Of a DNA stretch of 64,000 nt, positions 24,106 through 37,014 are shown piece by piece. Position numbers and translations under genes: made by a program. Origin of the DNA: Perilla frutescens. Lineage: Eukaryota > Streptophyta > Magnoliopsida > Lamiales > Lamiaceae. The notes below the pieces were generated by a model. The model did not search any database. It had not been told where the DNA came from and saw only the letters and a program-made list of their open reading frames with translations. Location: positions 19,676,694-19,740,693 of the forward strand of contig BRKX01000014.1 in assembly GCA_026008535.1 (NCBI GenBank). Direction: 5' to 3'. Each line of letters opens with the position of its first letter. The stretch's first letter is position 1.

Positions 24106-24985
24106 TTATATCAATGTATGTATGTATATAGGTTGGAGGAAAGAATGGTTCTCCAACCAAATTAAATGGTCCCAAGATTTCCACAACCCTCCCAATAGCT
24201 AGTGCAAGTCATCCATATGCAATTATAGCATGATGCCCAACTTATTATTTATTTGTTTCTTTTTCCTCATTTTAAGTTATAAATAAAATAAGAGCCCTTA
24301 ATTATGATTAGATACATACAGACTACAGTCAAAGTAAATTTACATTTCAACGTAACGATTAATGTGCAATTGTTTTAATTTATTTACATTTAAATGTACA
24401 TATGCGACTCCCATGAAAAAGTATAAGTGAATGTTCGAAGCTGAACCATGAACATGGTATTATAACATATATTATAATTAAAGAATCGTTGTTCAATTTC
24501 TTATTTTTGTTATAATTTGTATTTATCCTAAAAGAAATAAAGGCCCGTGCATACATAATTTGGTGAGGTCCCGAATCCAATTAAATTAGATGAAGCTAGC
24601 TTGATGTTTGAATAATCAATATATACAAATCGATACGTAATTCGTATAAATGTCACGTTAGTTTCTTATCAAGCGCCACAAGATAAATGATGTACGAGTC
24701 TAGGCAATTTCCAAATTGAAGTCATTTTCATAATCATTAAATGAAAAAAAACAATAATCAATATTGCGCTTAACTACGCTTAATATGAATTAGATTAGAA
24801 ACACTGTGAAAAAACGTTACATTATGGATGCATGGTAAATTAAGCACTCAAATTTAATTTGTATAGTTATTTTGACCGTTTCAATATGCTATTATTTTAA
24901 TTTTATCTTTTAAAATAAACCAGTGGAATCCAAAGAGAACGATATTTTTCATGATCTCATCATGGCTATTTATACATATAAAAAT
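24106..24985. other. Intergenic; no gene seen
   Basis: AT-rich; no feature was recognised. Confidence 0.4.
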
Positions 24986-24989
24986 TAAA

Positions 24990-25052
<63 letters not shown>
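24990..25052. repeat. Compound (GT)n(AT)n(AG)n microsatellite
   Basis: About 9 GT, 11 AT and 11 AG units run in direct succession. A second (GT)n lies at 25144-25160. The ORFs across it are readings of simple repeats. Confidence 0.95.
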
Positions 25053-25053
<1 letters not shown>

Positions 25054-25229
25054 CATTAACTTGGTCAATACTCAATAGACAGTTGCCTGAGCAAGCAAAT
25101 GAGGGCATCGAAGAAGACTCCAAGTCAATGCTAGGAAACATGAGTGTGTGTGTGTGTGTGACCAATTTTATTAATTATTAGTGGGAATTAACTAAACATT
25201 TCAAATTTACTCTACAAATCCGTCCAGGC

Positions 25230-25615
25230 CGGGTCGTTTGTGAGACGGTCGCAAAAATACAGACTTCTAAAACTAAATCATGGGTGGCTCGTGCGAAATT
25301 AATTTTCTTGAAATAAAAATACATCGGAATTAATAAATTTTAAAATAGAATTAACAGCGTCTCACATAGTGCACTCATTTAGTACTAATGTGCGGGCTCA
25401 TTCTCCGCACTCGTAATTAATTTTTGGAAGTAAGTATATACCATAAAATGAAATTAGAGAACTCTAAAATTGAAGTGAATTAATTTAATTTATGATTCGA
25501 AGGCTCGTGCAGTGCACGCGCCCAACGCTAACGTGTGGGATTGTACACTATGCTCTATAATTAATTTTTTTGAATTAATTATAAATCTTAATTGTGATGA
25601 AATAAAGTGTTTTTC
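25230..25615. repeat. Dispersed 'two-hairpin' repeat, copy 3, partial
   Basis: It shares CCATAAAATGAAATTAGAGAACTCTAAAATTGAAGTGAATT with the other copies. It keeps two hairpin cores (about 25365-25410 and 25500-25550). The start and 3' end are missing or diverged. Confidence 0.5.

Positions 25616-25616
<1 letters not shown>

Positions 25617-25668
<52 letters not shown>
25617..25668. repeat. (ATA)n microsatellite
   Basis: About 17 units. On the minus strand this gives a poly-Tyr reading that is not a gene. Confidence 0.95.
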
Positions 25669-25670
<2 letters not shown>

Positions 25671-25814
25671 ACAAGCTTACTTTTTTTGCGTTTTTTTGGA
25701 CGAGTTTGGATTGATTTAGCTCGTCTAACAAATTGTGATCTCTTAGAATATCTGACATAAATATTTCTCATCCATGAAACTCCTATAGTAACTAACTTAA
25801 AATTAACAATATTC

Positions 25815-25818
<4 letters not shown>

Positions 25819-25850
<32 letters not shown>
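25819..25850. repeat. (AT)n microsatellite
   Basis: About 16 uninterrupted AT units. Confidence 0.9.
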
Positions 25851-25853
<3 letters not shown>

Positions 25854-26164
25854 CCTTATTTCCATAGTCAACTCATTCACAACCATAAAGATAAAGAGTA
25901 ATTATTTCCACTTTAATAGATCTTTATTAGAATCATTAGTGAACAAGATTGTTTCATCAATAATCATCATAATCCCCAAAATCTCTCGCCCCTCCGCAAC
26001 CCTCTGGATATAGAAGAGCAGCTAGCTGCCTATGATTTCTCTTAAATATAATCTCTGTGTTTTCCTCAAAAAAGTTTGGAAATAAATATTACAAAACAAA
26101 ACCACTTTACATACGTGACAAGACAGTCATGAAAATAAAATTCTCTCCATTTAAACAAGGGTAA

Positions 26165-26512
26165 TGTTATTTAACCACTTGGCCACATATATGTATGTGG
26201 CCGACCATAGTTAATAATTGATGTATATTTTAAATATTTGGTAAGTCATCAATTAAAATTTTAATTATTGATTAATATGCTTTTACAATTATATATAAAC
26301 ACACACACACTACCTTGTAGTTCATTTTATGAAGAAGTTGACTTGTATTTTTTAAAAATTCAAAATTTATATAAAAATCTCTACAAATATATATATATAT
26401 ATATATATTTATGGATTATGAAAAGTTTTTCCCTAATCAAAATTTAAAATTAAAAACTCAAATTAATATCTAACCAAAATAAGCATGGATTTCATTGTTG
26501 ACATACCATTAT

Positions 26513-26571
<59 letters not shown>

Positions 26572-26920
26572 TTACATGTTACAAGATGCAACTAAAAATA
26601 TATCATATTTTAGTCACATGTGTGACCGATCATAATACATAATAAAGGTAAGTTTATAACATTTGGTAAATAATTAATATAGACTTCAATTATTGATTTA
26701 TAATAATATATTCTTGCACTATACCCTTGTAGCTAATTTTAGGAAGAAGTTGACTTATTTTTTTTATAAAAATAAAAATTTACATATAAATCTCTAGAAA
26801 TATATTTTTGGATTATGAAAGATTTTCCCTAATCAAAATTAAAATTAAAAACTTAAACTAATATCTACAAGAAATAAGCATGGATTTCATTGTACGTCGA
26901 CCATAATGTGCAATTTTTTT
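26165..26920. repeat. Diverged tandem duplication, about 350 bp each
   Basis: The segments 26165-26515 and 26610-26920 share the order of landmarks: 'GGCCACAT/GTCACATGTGTGACCGA', 'TTTGGTAA', 'CCTTGTAG', 'GAAGAAGTTGACTT', 'TTTCCCTAATCAAAATT' and 'AAGCATGGATTTCATTGT'. A (TTA)n tract (26513-26570) lies between them. No coding frame was seen. Confidence 0.7.
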
Positions 26921-27813
26921 TACAATAAATATAAAAACATACGTATTAATCAATAATTAAAAATTTCAATTAATTACTTACCCAATATCGCCACATATAT
27001 ATATATATATTAAAAGAAAAGCTATTTGCACTGTGGAAACTAGGGAGAATGGTGTGTTTTTCCTTAGTGAAGATGCATGTGCCGTGCTTTGAATTTTGGG
27101 TTATATATGGTAGCAAGCAATAAAAATTAATGCATTTAATTTTGCCTTAAAAGTGGTAGCACAATATAATTGTAAATAAACACAGTCATATTTTTAGTTA
27201 AAGAACTTGAGGGGAAAAAAATGGAAAGTAAATAAAAAAAGGTTTGGGAGTATCCTAAAACAGAGTGGATGGGGAAGTTTTACCCTCTTAATCATTTGCT
27301 GCTTTCTTTTTACTTTTTTTTTTTTGCCACTTTTGCTTTTTTTGTTCTTTTTTCTTTTTGTTTTATTATATGTTTATATTGTCTTTATCGAGTAATTCCT
27401 TCTTTCTTCCTTTCTATTTTTATTTTAATTTCCTCCTTTTTTTACCTCTTGAAAAGACTCAAGTTTTGTGATTAAATAGTTTCTTGAGTTTATTTATCAT
27501 TATAGTTGTTATCGATTAATTATTAGCTACGAATATGAAAGTAATGAAACAAATTTATTTTGTTCGGATGACCATTTTGAGTTTTGGAGGTATTAATTAA
27601 ATTTCTTAAGATAACAACACTTTATTTTCACTATATATTCAATTATTCATTTGAATGCTTTCACTTCTCATTTTCTTGTGGTATCTTCTTTTTCAACACT
27701 CAATTTAACAATTGATCACGCTTCATTTTGTACTTGAGGAAGAGGCTCGTCCGATATACAAATATTAAAAAAGGAATGAATAAAATCAATATTTATGTAT
27801 TAATTAAACATAT

Positions 27814-27851
<38 letters not shown>

Positions 27852-28040
27852 ACCAATATTTTCGTAAGAATGATATATGATATTTTCATTTGGTCCCATC
27901 ATCTCTTCTTATTCTCCAATTGTTAGGTCTTAACAAACGAAGTGCCAACAAACATCCTCAATTTTATGCATATTTCATTTCAAGTAGAATCAATACAAAT
28001 TATTTGCACTAATATGCCCATGACCACTTGAGCATTGGAC
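26921..28040. other. Intergenic, AT-rich; no gene seen
   Basis: It has (AT)n tracts at 26996-27010 and 27817-27850. The T-rich ORFs at 27207-27475 are low-complexity and lack family features. Confidence 0.4.
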
Positions 28041-28049
28041 ACTAATTCA

Positions 28050-28215
28050 TGGAGATTTGTCCCTTTGAAAATGACCTAGTGATGTAAGTTTGAGGGCAAA
28101 GGTCACTAGGTGTGAGTTTGTCACACCTGATTTTCTAAATGTGGTTTATCTCTCTCATGTGGTTTGCAAACTATTATACAAGGACGGAGTTTAACCAGTG
28201 CGCACCTCAATAACA
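28050..28215 (+). mobile_element. Degenerate SINE copy
   Basis: CCTTTGAAAATGACCTAGTG, GGCAAAGGTC and CACTAGGTGTGAGTTTGTCACACC follow the minus-strand SINE at 24 kb, but the B-box region is deleted. The end GACGGAGTTTAACCAGTGCGC matches the other copies. Confidence 0.6.
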
Positions 28216-29543
28216 GATATGGGTTACTCTCGACAGAAAATAAAATAAAATCATGGAAATCAATCATAGTGCTTATTTCATTTGCTATGAGAACAATGGT
28301 GGATAGTTGTCTGTATTGCTAGGAAACATAGTGTGTAAATTCAAGTCCTGCTAGCAACAGTTTAGATTGATATTTTTGTATAGTTAACCTAATGTATGAA
28401 TAAACTCGTAACAATAACTCAATAAGACATATGAGATGATTCATGCCCATACACATTCCGGGATATATCTCAGCTTTAGAAACAGGCAATAAAAGCCATC
28501 TTGCACAAAATGATTCATCCAGATCAAAATGCAAGATATATTAGTAAATAGTAGAACTTTTATAGTGGAATTTGAATAATAATAATGACTATTATTTTAT
28601 CTTCTCCCTTTTTGTCTCTGAGTCTCAATACACAGCAATGTATATAATTAATGTAAACACACTACTCATTCGTCAACACTGAACACCAACCCAACCAATG
28701 TCTCACACGCGCTCCATTATTGCCCCCTCCCCCCCAACCTAAACCAAAAAGAAAAATAGAAAAGAACATAAAAACACCCAATCTTTATTTTTTGTATTTT
28801 ATCATCTAATTATTTTTAACTAATACGTCAATTCATGTTTAGAGCTGTTGAACTCTCACTTTGTTGGACCAAAAGTAGGCATTCGTCAACCAAAATGAAC
28901 TCTACCCATTTCCGAGAGCTTATGAAGCAAACTTATAATGTGATCCATGAGTAAAAAATTAGTTGATAAAATGCAAAAAAAAAGAAAAAAAACTACATAA
29001 TTACAATGTGGAAGGAATTATAATTATAATTATAATTATAATTATAATTAACCCATAAATAAAACCTGTGCCCCCACCTTATATTCTCATTCTCTGTCAC
29101 TATTGTGTTGTATGCCTAACCCCACTTACCCCACCAAGTTTTGAAGTTGAACGCTTTTGAAGGCAAGAAAAATATACTATCATATACAATAAATTAAATT
29201 AAAAATAAAAATAAAAATGAAAATGGCTTAGAAATCCAAATCCAAATGCATGTAAAAGTCAAAAACAGGGCAAGAGTTTTTTTCTGTATAATTCTGCCAA
29301 CTTTCTTGGTTTTACACTGCAGATTTCCGCTGCTTTTGTTTAAGAAAAGAGACAATAATTAAGCAAAAAATACGTATCACCAGATTATATAGATTAGATA
29401 CAGTATATGTATACGTGAGAGTGGGAGGAAGAAAGGGAAAAAAAAGGAGGCGACTCGTTTTGACACTCCGTTGATTCCGCTTGAGTTCTTGCTGTTTTTT
29501 GCCAACCCCATTAAGAGGGAAGCTATCCCGCAATTGCCGCGGA

Positions 29544-29546
<3 letters not shown>
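28216..29546. other. Intergenic and distal promoter of the kinase gene
   Basis: There is an (AATTAT)n run at 29018-29050. No gene was seen. Confidence 0.4.
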
Positions 29547-29605
<59 letters not shown>

Positions 29606-29636
29606 AAAGATCTTTTTCTTCATTATCGTATAAAAG
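29547..29636 (+). promoter_or_regulatory. GA-tract plus TATA core promoter of the kinase gene
   Basis: A perfect (GA)n of about 27 units (29547-29601) is followed 27 bp later by a TATA box, GTATAAAAG (29628-29636). The start codon is about 175 bp further. The position suits a core promoter; transcription start is inferred near 29660. GAGA-binding BBR/BPC proteins are plausible partners. Confidence 0.6.
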
Positions 29637-29759
29637 CGGAAAGCTTAAATTTTCAATGATCTAGCAAACCGGCATTGCTTTCTCAAAACAGAGCTTGACC
29701 CGGGTCAAGATTTGGAATATTCTGATCTGGGTCGGACTTAGTCATCTACTCCGACGATT

Positions 29760-29789
29760 ATGGCGGAGGCGGTTTTGATGGGTTGGTAA
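29760..29789 (+). promoter_or_regulatory. Upstream ORF (9 codons plus stop) in the kinase leader
   Basis: ATG GCG GAG ... TGG TAA encodes MAEAVLMGW and ends 22 bp before the main start codon. An even shorter ATG-ATC-TAG (29656-29664) lies near the inferred transcription start. Both could lower main-ORF translation. Confidence 0.6.
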
Positions 29790-29811
29790 CGATTGGGGTG
29801 GCACGGCTGTT

Positions 29812-32808
29812 ATGGGTTGCGTGTCGTCGAAGCAAACGGTGTCAGTCACACCGGCCGCACTGGATCACTCCGGGGCGTTCAACGGAGGGTCGGGTCGGAG
29901 CCGGGTGGGGAGTTTCGGTGGGAGCGTCGGCGGCGGCGGGGGGTTGGTGGCGGAGCTGGACGCGAACTTGAAGAAGGTGAAGAAGAGGGGGTCGACTGAG
30001 TCCGGGAGCGAGGCGGGTGAGTCAGGGCGGACGAGTTCGAATGGGTGTGGGAGTGAGTCGGTGAGCTTTAGACTTGGAAACTTGCACAAATATGTGGAGG
30101 GGGAGCAGGTGGCGGCGGGGTGGCCGGCGTGGCTGAGCGCGGTGGCGGGTGAAGCCATTCAGGGCTGGGTGCCACTCAAAGCAGACTCCTTTGAGAAACT
30201 TGAAAAGGTTAGTTAGAATTATTAATCACTATTACTCACGTTGTTGCTTCTCCCACTTTGATTATCATCTTGTTTTTTCAGTAATTAGCTTGTGTCGTGT
30301 CTTCATTTCTTTGGGAAAATTAATGATTAAATCATTCTTTTCACTATGTTTGCATTTTCCGAGTTCCAGAGCTCAATGAGCTATACTTCCTTCATATTGA
30401 ATTGTCTGCCTAACCAGAAACTTCTCTATTCTTTTTTTTTTCCTTCTTTTTCTGGGGTTGTTTTCTCTTTAATTTTCTGTTAAATTATCATGATCTGGCA
30501 ATTGGAATTGAAGTGAGATATTGAGAAATTCTGTTGCAGTATTGAAATTTTCTAGTATCTTACTTAGGCGTGGATAGTATGATCAGTATTGGTATAGGGA
30601 TAGGGGTAATTTGATGGAACAATTATTGTATCATTAAAGGTGGAGGCTTCATTGTATAGTTGGTGCAGTTACATTGCTGTTATGCCTGACCTGCCTGAAA
30701 CGGTCCCTAGATAGCTAATTTATTGAGTTTTAGTAATAATAATTAAAAAAAAAAAGTTTTTTTTTTGTTTCCATTATCAATAAAATTAAGTGAGCTTAAA
30801 ATGCATTTAACTGCTTCTTATTGATCATTTGTTAAACTATTTTGAGATTCTAAAATTCTCCAATTGAACATGAGTTGTGTAGAATGAAAATTGGAACGCG
30901 ATGAGACCCTCCTAATATATGTAGGGTGAAGTATATTTAATAATCTCTTTTGCTAGTTTTTTTTTGTGCATAACCTACAGTAAATATTCAAGATTAATGC
31001 TTTTTCATTGGTTGGATTCATCACTTGAGCTGCGCTTGAAGCTGGATTACTACATCTCTTCCCTTAATGCTGAATGCCGTAGTTCAAATAACAGTTCATT
31101 ACATGATTCTTTTCGAAGCAAATCTGAATTCCGAATCATGTGTTTTTGTCCTGATTTGCCAAGAACAATTACATGAGTCATGCTGTTTAAGTTGCCCTGT
31201 TGCCGTACATCCATGCTGTTTTCATTTTATTGTTCTCATGAGCATTTTCAAAAAATTTGGGTTTTTTTTTTTGGCTGATAAGATGTAAAATTTTGAATAT
31301 ATTTAAACAGATTGGTCAGGGTACATATAGCACTGTATTCAGGGCACGTGACTTAGAAACTGGGAAGATAGTTGCTTTGAAGAAGGTTCGATTTGACAAT
31401 TTTGAGCCTGAAAGTGTTCGTTTCATGGCTCGGGAGATTACAATTCTTCGTAGACTTGACCATCCAAATATTATTAAGTTACAAGGCCTGATTACATCCC
31501 GATCTTCGTGCAACATTTATCTTGTGTTCGAGTATATGGAGCATGATATATCTGGGCTTCTATCTTCCCCGGAGATTACTTTTACTGAAGCACAGGTTTG
31601 GATTGTTCTTCCTTAAATGTATGGCATCTAATATACTGCAAGATGGCTAATTCCTGTACATAATCACTCTCTTTGAACAAATTGATTGATTGATTATGTT
31701 CATTGATCCCTCTGGATGATTTTACAGGTGAAATGCTACATGAAACAGTTGCTATCTGGCATTGAGCATTGCCATTCTCGAGGAGTGATGCACCGGGACA
31801 TTAAAGGTGCAAATCTTTTAGTAGATGATGGAGGAGTACTGAAGGTTGCTGATTTCGGATTAGCAAACTTCAGCTGTTACGGGCAGAGGCAACCTTTGAC
31901 TAGTCGAGTTGTGACTCTGTGGTATCGCCCTCCAGAACTCTTGTTAGGCTCGACAGATTATGGTGCATCTGTGGATCTATGGAGTGTAGGTTGCTTACTT
32001 GCCGAACTTCTCACTGGTAGACCTATCCTTCAAGGGAGAACTGAGGTTAACACTCTAATCCTGCTCTTTTATCTTCCCTGGCAAAGTGCTCATATGCAGC
32101 AGTTGAAGGAAAATGATTGTATTGGTCATAGTTTCCATTATTGGGATTCTTTTTTCTTACAACTGCACTAGAATAGTGAGATTATGTTATTTGTATAAAC
32201 AAAACAGGTTGAACAGTTGCACAAAATATTCAAACTCTGTGGATCCCCACCAGACGATTACTGGAAGAAGTCGAAGCTTCCTCATGCAACTTTGTTTAAA
32301 CCACAGCATCCTTATAAGAGCTCTCTGTGGCAAGCCTTCAAAGCCCTACCGGAATCTGCTGTCACACTGATCGAAACCCTTCTATCTGTGGAACCGTACA
32401 AGAGGGGTACTGCTACTTCAGCCCTGGCATCAGAGGTACTCTTTTTCCATAATCACAGTATTTGGAACATTTTTTTGGATATTTCCTTTCAAGTAGGATT
32501 GTTCTGATCACTTATTCTGTGTGTGTAATCCTCAGTACTTCAAGACGAAGCCATATGCCTGTGATCCATCGAGCCTGCCAAAGTACCCTCCTAGTAAGGA
32601 GATAGACATTAAGCACCATGAGGAGGCTAGCAGGTAATGCTTTTCGTATCAATGTGGAGTCTTAAACACTATGTGCTACTTCTTCCAAAGTTGAACTTCA
32701 ACAGTGTACATTTCAGGAAGAGGCCTGCTGGAAGATCGCGGGGGCCAGAAACAAGGAAACCAATGAGGAAGCAAAATGGAATGAATAAACTAGCCCCGGA
32801 AGAGGTCA

Positions 32809-32855
<47 letters not shown>

Positions 32856-33993
32856 TACCTTCTAAACTTTTATCTGTAGGACTGGTTTCTAAATCTATAT
32901 TCTGAGATTCTACTTCTTGTATATGATCTTTATAATTTACAGAACTTGCCCCCTCAAAAGCAAGGTGAAAAGAAAATGAATGGAATTGGTGTCGGCATTC
33001 ACAGAGCAGATAAAGTATTGGATCACGAGCCACCTAAGCAATCAACGGGTGTGACCAAAGAGGCATGCCATGTGAAGAATGCATCTCAAGGTGACGATGT
33101 ATATCCAGGTCCTTTACAAGTTTCAGGATCGAGTGGTTTTGCCTGGGCGAAAAAGAGAATGATGGATTCATCCTTGAGATCGCGAAGTAGGTCTAGTTCA
33201 AGAAGTCTGATCATTGAATCTTCTGGTGCTATGCATTTGAGGAATAACTTGGATTCAACGGGGGAGGAGAACTGCGAAGTTGTAAAAGGACAGATGGCCA
33301 ATACGAAGGGCCACGACTCTTATGAAACCTTCAAACGCTCAATGCTCAAAAAATGGAGCCAATTAGAGCGTCCGGACTCTTTTGATGCTTCGGATGGATA
33401 CCACTCTCAAGAACTCTCAATGGCACTCTACCATAAAGAGGAAGCAGCTGCTAAGAGAATCAACTTGGTTAGACTACTGCTACCAAACAGCCATTTTGAG
33501 TTATATTTGTTAGCTTCACTTGCATAATCATCTACTTTACACTAGCATGCATAGATTGAATTTATACACAAAGACATACAGCAAAATAGCTGAATCTGGT
33601 GGCTAAGAAGACAGTTCATAATCCTTTTTTTATGTTGTGCAAGTTCTTTCAGCTTTAACCTTGTATGCTAATGTAAATGGGACTTGAAACAGGTTTATCA
33701 TGATGATCAAGGGGAGAAGGTTGAGTTTTCAGGACCCTTGCTATCTCAATCACAAAGAATCGATGAACTCTTGGAGAAACACGAGCGACATATCCGACAA
33801 GCAGTTCGAAGATCATGGTTCCAGAGAGGTAAGCTAAGCTACAAATTGCTTCATGAAGTGAATGAATTAAGTTTGAAGAATTGCTTTTACAATTGGAAGT
33901 AGGAACAGGAAAGAATACTGGGTAATGGTGTTAAAACTCCAATGGTTGTAATATATCATATTCTTATATGCAGTAAAAAGAAATGGGAAGTAA
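29812..33993 (+). CDS. IBS1-like: IBS1-like cyclin-dependent-kinase-like Ser/Thr kinase, 9 exons
   Basis: The exons are 29812-30207, 31311-31595, 31728-32045, 32208-32435, 32536-32633, 32717-32804, 32943-33467, 33693-33828 and 33974-33993. They join in phase to about 697 aa. MGCVSSKQ is an N-myristoylation motif with Cys3 available for palmitoylation, so membrane attachment is likely. The kinase domain starts at about residue 127: glycine loop GQGTYSTVF, catalytic Lys156, HRD 249-251 (HRDIKGANLL), DFG 269-271 and TSRVVTLWYRPPE in the activation segment. The C-helix reads ESVRFMAREI, not PSTAIRE. Long C-terminal motifs (HVKNASQGD, SGSSGFAWAKKR, SMLKKWSQLERPDSF, EFSGPLLSQS) match my memory of Arabidopsis IBS1 (At1g18670), which acts in BABA-induced priming. 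The last coding exon is only 20 nt and ends KRNGK. CT tracts sit in intron 6 and the 3' UTR. Confidence 0.93.
32811..32851 (+). repeat. (TC)n microsatellite in kinase intron 6
   Basis: It begins 6 bp after the exon 6 donor (GAG|GTCATC), a weak-looking donor that runs straight into the CT repeat. Confidence 0.9.
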
Positions 33994-34113
33994 CTGCGTA
34001 TTTGCTAAAGCCAAATCATTTCATGGGGATAGAGGCATGCAACATGGAAACGAAGCAAGCTCAACGACTGCCATTACATGAAGCATTGCTGCAGCACAAA
34101 GGAGGATTTTGCG

Positions 34114-34114
<1 letters not shown>

Positions 34115-34187
<73 letters not shown>
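34115..34187 (+). repeat. (CT)n microsatellite in the kinase 3' UTR region
   Basis: About 35 CT units lie some 120 bp downstream of the stop codon. The Ser/Leu and Arg/Glu ORFs across it are simple-repeat readings. Confidence 0.9.
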
Positions 34188-34190
<3 letters not shown>

Positions 34191-34193
34191 CTC

Positions 34194-34668
34194 CCCACTA
34201 ACAAGCATAACAAAGACTGTAAACAGTGAGGCTGTGGGATCATCAAAGTTTGATTCCCCTTCATTTTTGAGTTCGACAACACACCAAGTAAGCTGGATCC
34301 TTCCTCTTTGAGTTTGGCTCGTGAGGCAACACAAAGAAAGGGCTTCTTCTTCATCATCCATTCCTTCTTTTGATAGACTGAAAATTCTCAATGATAATTC
34401 TATCCATTAGCATTTAGATTCCACATCTTCGTTTATGTGTTACTTTATTCAACTGCTCCACTAATGTACAGAAAGTTTCCACAAATAGTTATTCAAATGT
34501 TCCATGATTCCATCCTTACACCAACCTGCATGATTCTTTATTCTTCTTCCTCTTCTGTTTTTTTTTCCTTATTATTTTTATGTTTCTGATACATGTGTGA
34601 AGAAAATCACATTTACTTAATTACTTAGCCTCTGTTCATGCTGTCTGTTCATTGGAAACCCTGAAGAG

Positions 34669-34701
<33 letters not shown>

Positions 34702-35911
34702 TAGCTGTAAAGAAAAATGCTTTGATTTGTGTATTTGTTTGTTCCTGGAAGGTTTTCAGCCTGATTGTTTCTTGTTCAGATACTCTGATCTCTATATCTT
34801 GAATAGAGTGGCAGAGTTGTTGTTGTAGAAAAAGCTGGTCTTGTTTTAATGTAACTATACTAGTATTTCTCCCATACGTGCACGGATTTATATTTTATAT
34901 TATTTATGTTAACATATTTAAATTATGTTAAGTTCTTATATTTTTTATATGTAAAAATAATATGCACATGAAAAAGGAGATATTATATATACGGTAGCAT
35001 TAAAAATATGAATATTAGATAATATATGTTATTTTATTGGATTTGATAAAGATTCAAAAATATAACATTTATTCACGGAAGAAATAGATATTAGAAAATT
35101 TATATGTTATATTATATATTTGTAAGAGCATAAAAATTAAATAAATTGTAAATAACACAAAAAAATATATTAAATTTTCAATAAGTAATTAAAAAAAATT
35201 GTAACGGTGATATGAAATGAAATATACAGTTACAACAATGATAATATAACAATTGTGGACACATAAATTAAGGGACACCATCAATTACAATTATTTGTGA
35301 AGATTGATGACCATTAAATACATAAACTTTGCACGATTTACAAGTTAGACACAAATTTTATTAGGTTGCATTCTTGTGTTTCCCTAGGGTTGAGGATTCA
35401 CTCCATGTTATATGATTAGATTTGATGATAATTTTTAAGCTCTTTTTATATATATAAAACGGTGTATTCGACTCTTGAAAATAAAATCAACCTTGATATA
35501 TAATTAAAGCTATAGATTTTTTTATGATATTTTAATTGAATGCGTTTCAATTTTAATTATTATATGGTTTGTTAATGATTTTTTAATTGAATGCATTTCA
35601 AATTTTATTATTATATTATTATACTTTTAAATTTGAAATGCATTCAGCTAAAAAAACATTAAAAAATCATAAATTATATAAAAAAATATATCGCTTAAGC
35701 TGCGTGTTTCAAACCTGGACTGCTAGGCCCAGCATGGTACTTAGGAGGCAAAGAAAACCAGTATACCAAAGGCAAGTGAATAAAGATTTTTGGAAGAATA
35801 ATATTTTTAAACTTTATTATTTACCAAAATTTTTAAATTAAAATTATGTCCTCACAATTTTGCTCCAATACACGATTTTACTTTAATATATGTATTGATA
35901 TATAGATGTTA
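34194..35911. other. Kinase 3' region and AT-rich intergenic DNA
   Basis: A (CA)n run is at 34672-34700. No gene was seen. At 35589-35645 a perfect 17-bp inverted repeat (GAATGCATTTCAAATTT and its complement) encloses a 23-bp AT loop. Confidence 0.5.
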
Positions 35912-37014
35912 GGGAAGAGATCAAATGAGAACCCTTCCCTTAGGTGAGAACTAGGAACCAATCGTATCCCTTCATTGATTTAATCTGGACGGCCCATATT
36001 AAGTGAATGAGACGGTGGCATAATTGTAATATTTGGCAAGTTTGATCAAGAGGGGGGCAATATAGTAATTCAGATCTTCAACTTTCTTTCTTCAGATCTT
36101 TTCCCCTTTTCTCTCCCTCTCTCGTTGATTTACGTCGTTCTTCTTCTTCTCCTTCTTCCCTTTTGATTTCTCATTATTTTTCAGCATCTACTTTCTTTTT
36201 ATCGCGAGGATCCGACCCTGTGATTCGTAGAGTTCATCGGCGGCGCTGTTTTTGTATGGTGACTCCATGTATGTGTTTTTTTTCAATTTATTTTAGCAGT
36301 TTGGTATGTCGATTTTTTTCTCGTTTCTTCTCGTGATTTTTATTTCTCATCGTATTTTAGTTTATGGCTTCATCGTTTTGTTACGAAGATTCGATATTTT
36401 TGATTGATTTGATCTTTGTCGTTCAGATCTGGGTTGTATCAGTTTTTTTTATAGAAAAATATCAGTTTTCTAATTGTTAGGAATTTTAGGGTTTAGTATT
36501 TACGAGAATATACAGAATATGTATTAATTTGATCTGTTTATTTGTTTTAGCATGTTAATGTATTTGTTTTAGCCTATCGTCACATATGTTTTAGCCTATT
36601 AATGTAGTCGTTTTAGCCTGTCGTCACATATGTTTTAGCCTATTAATGTAATCATTTTAGTCTATCGTCACATATGTTTTAGCATGACAACATGCTGGTT
36701 TAATGTTATTTGCCATACAAACCATGCTTTGCTTTTTTTTTCTCTTTTGTGTGTGTGTGTGTGTGTGTTTTTTTATGACTCGGCTACACAATGTTATAGA
36801 CACCATGTAAATATTAGAATACTTTGGTGCTAAAATGCATGTTCCATGATGCTAGAATGAGACATACCTAATGCTAAAAATCAATTTGTGTGTCTGAACA
36901 TCTCTTGATGTGATTGTATTATTATTTTACCTTGTTCGGTATATAATTTTTTGATTTTAATGTGTCAGCTTCTTTTGTTTGAAGTGACCATAGTAAGATT
37001 ACTCACACGGTGAT

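Noticed and set aside
25490..25771. 93-codon ORF with a poly-Tyr run
   Set aside because: It is a reading of the (ATA)n microsatellite and the two-hairpin repeat.
29783..30158. Alternative frames and a minus ORF over the first kinase exon
   Set aside because: The frame starting at 29812 gives the conserved MGCVSSKQ start and continues in phase into the kinase domain.
34061..34391. Ser/Leu and Arg/Glu repeat ORFs on both strands
   Set aside because: They are simple (CT)n/(AG)n readings in the kinase 3' region.
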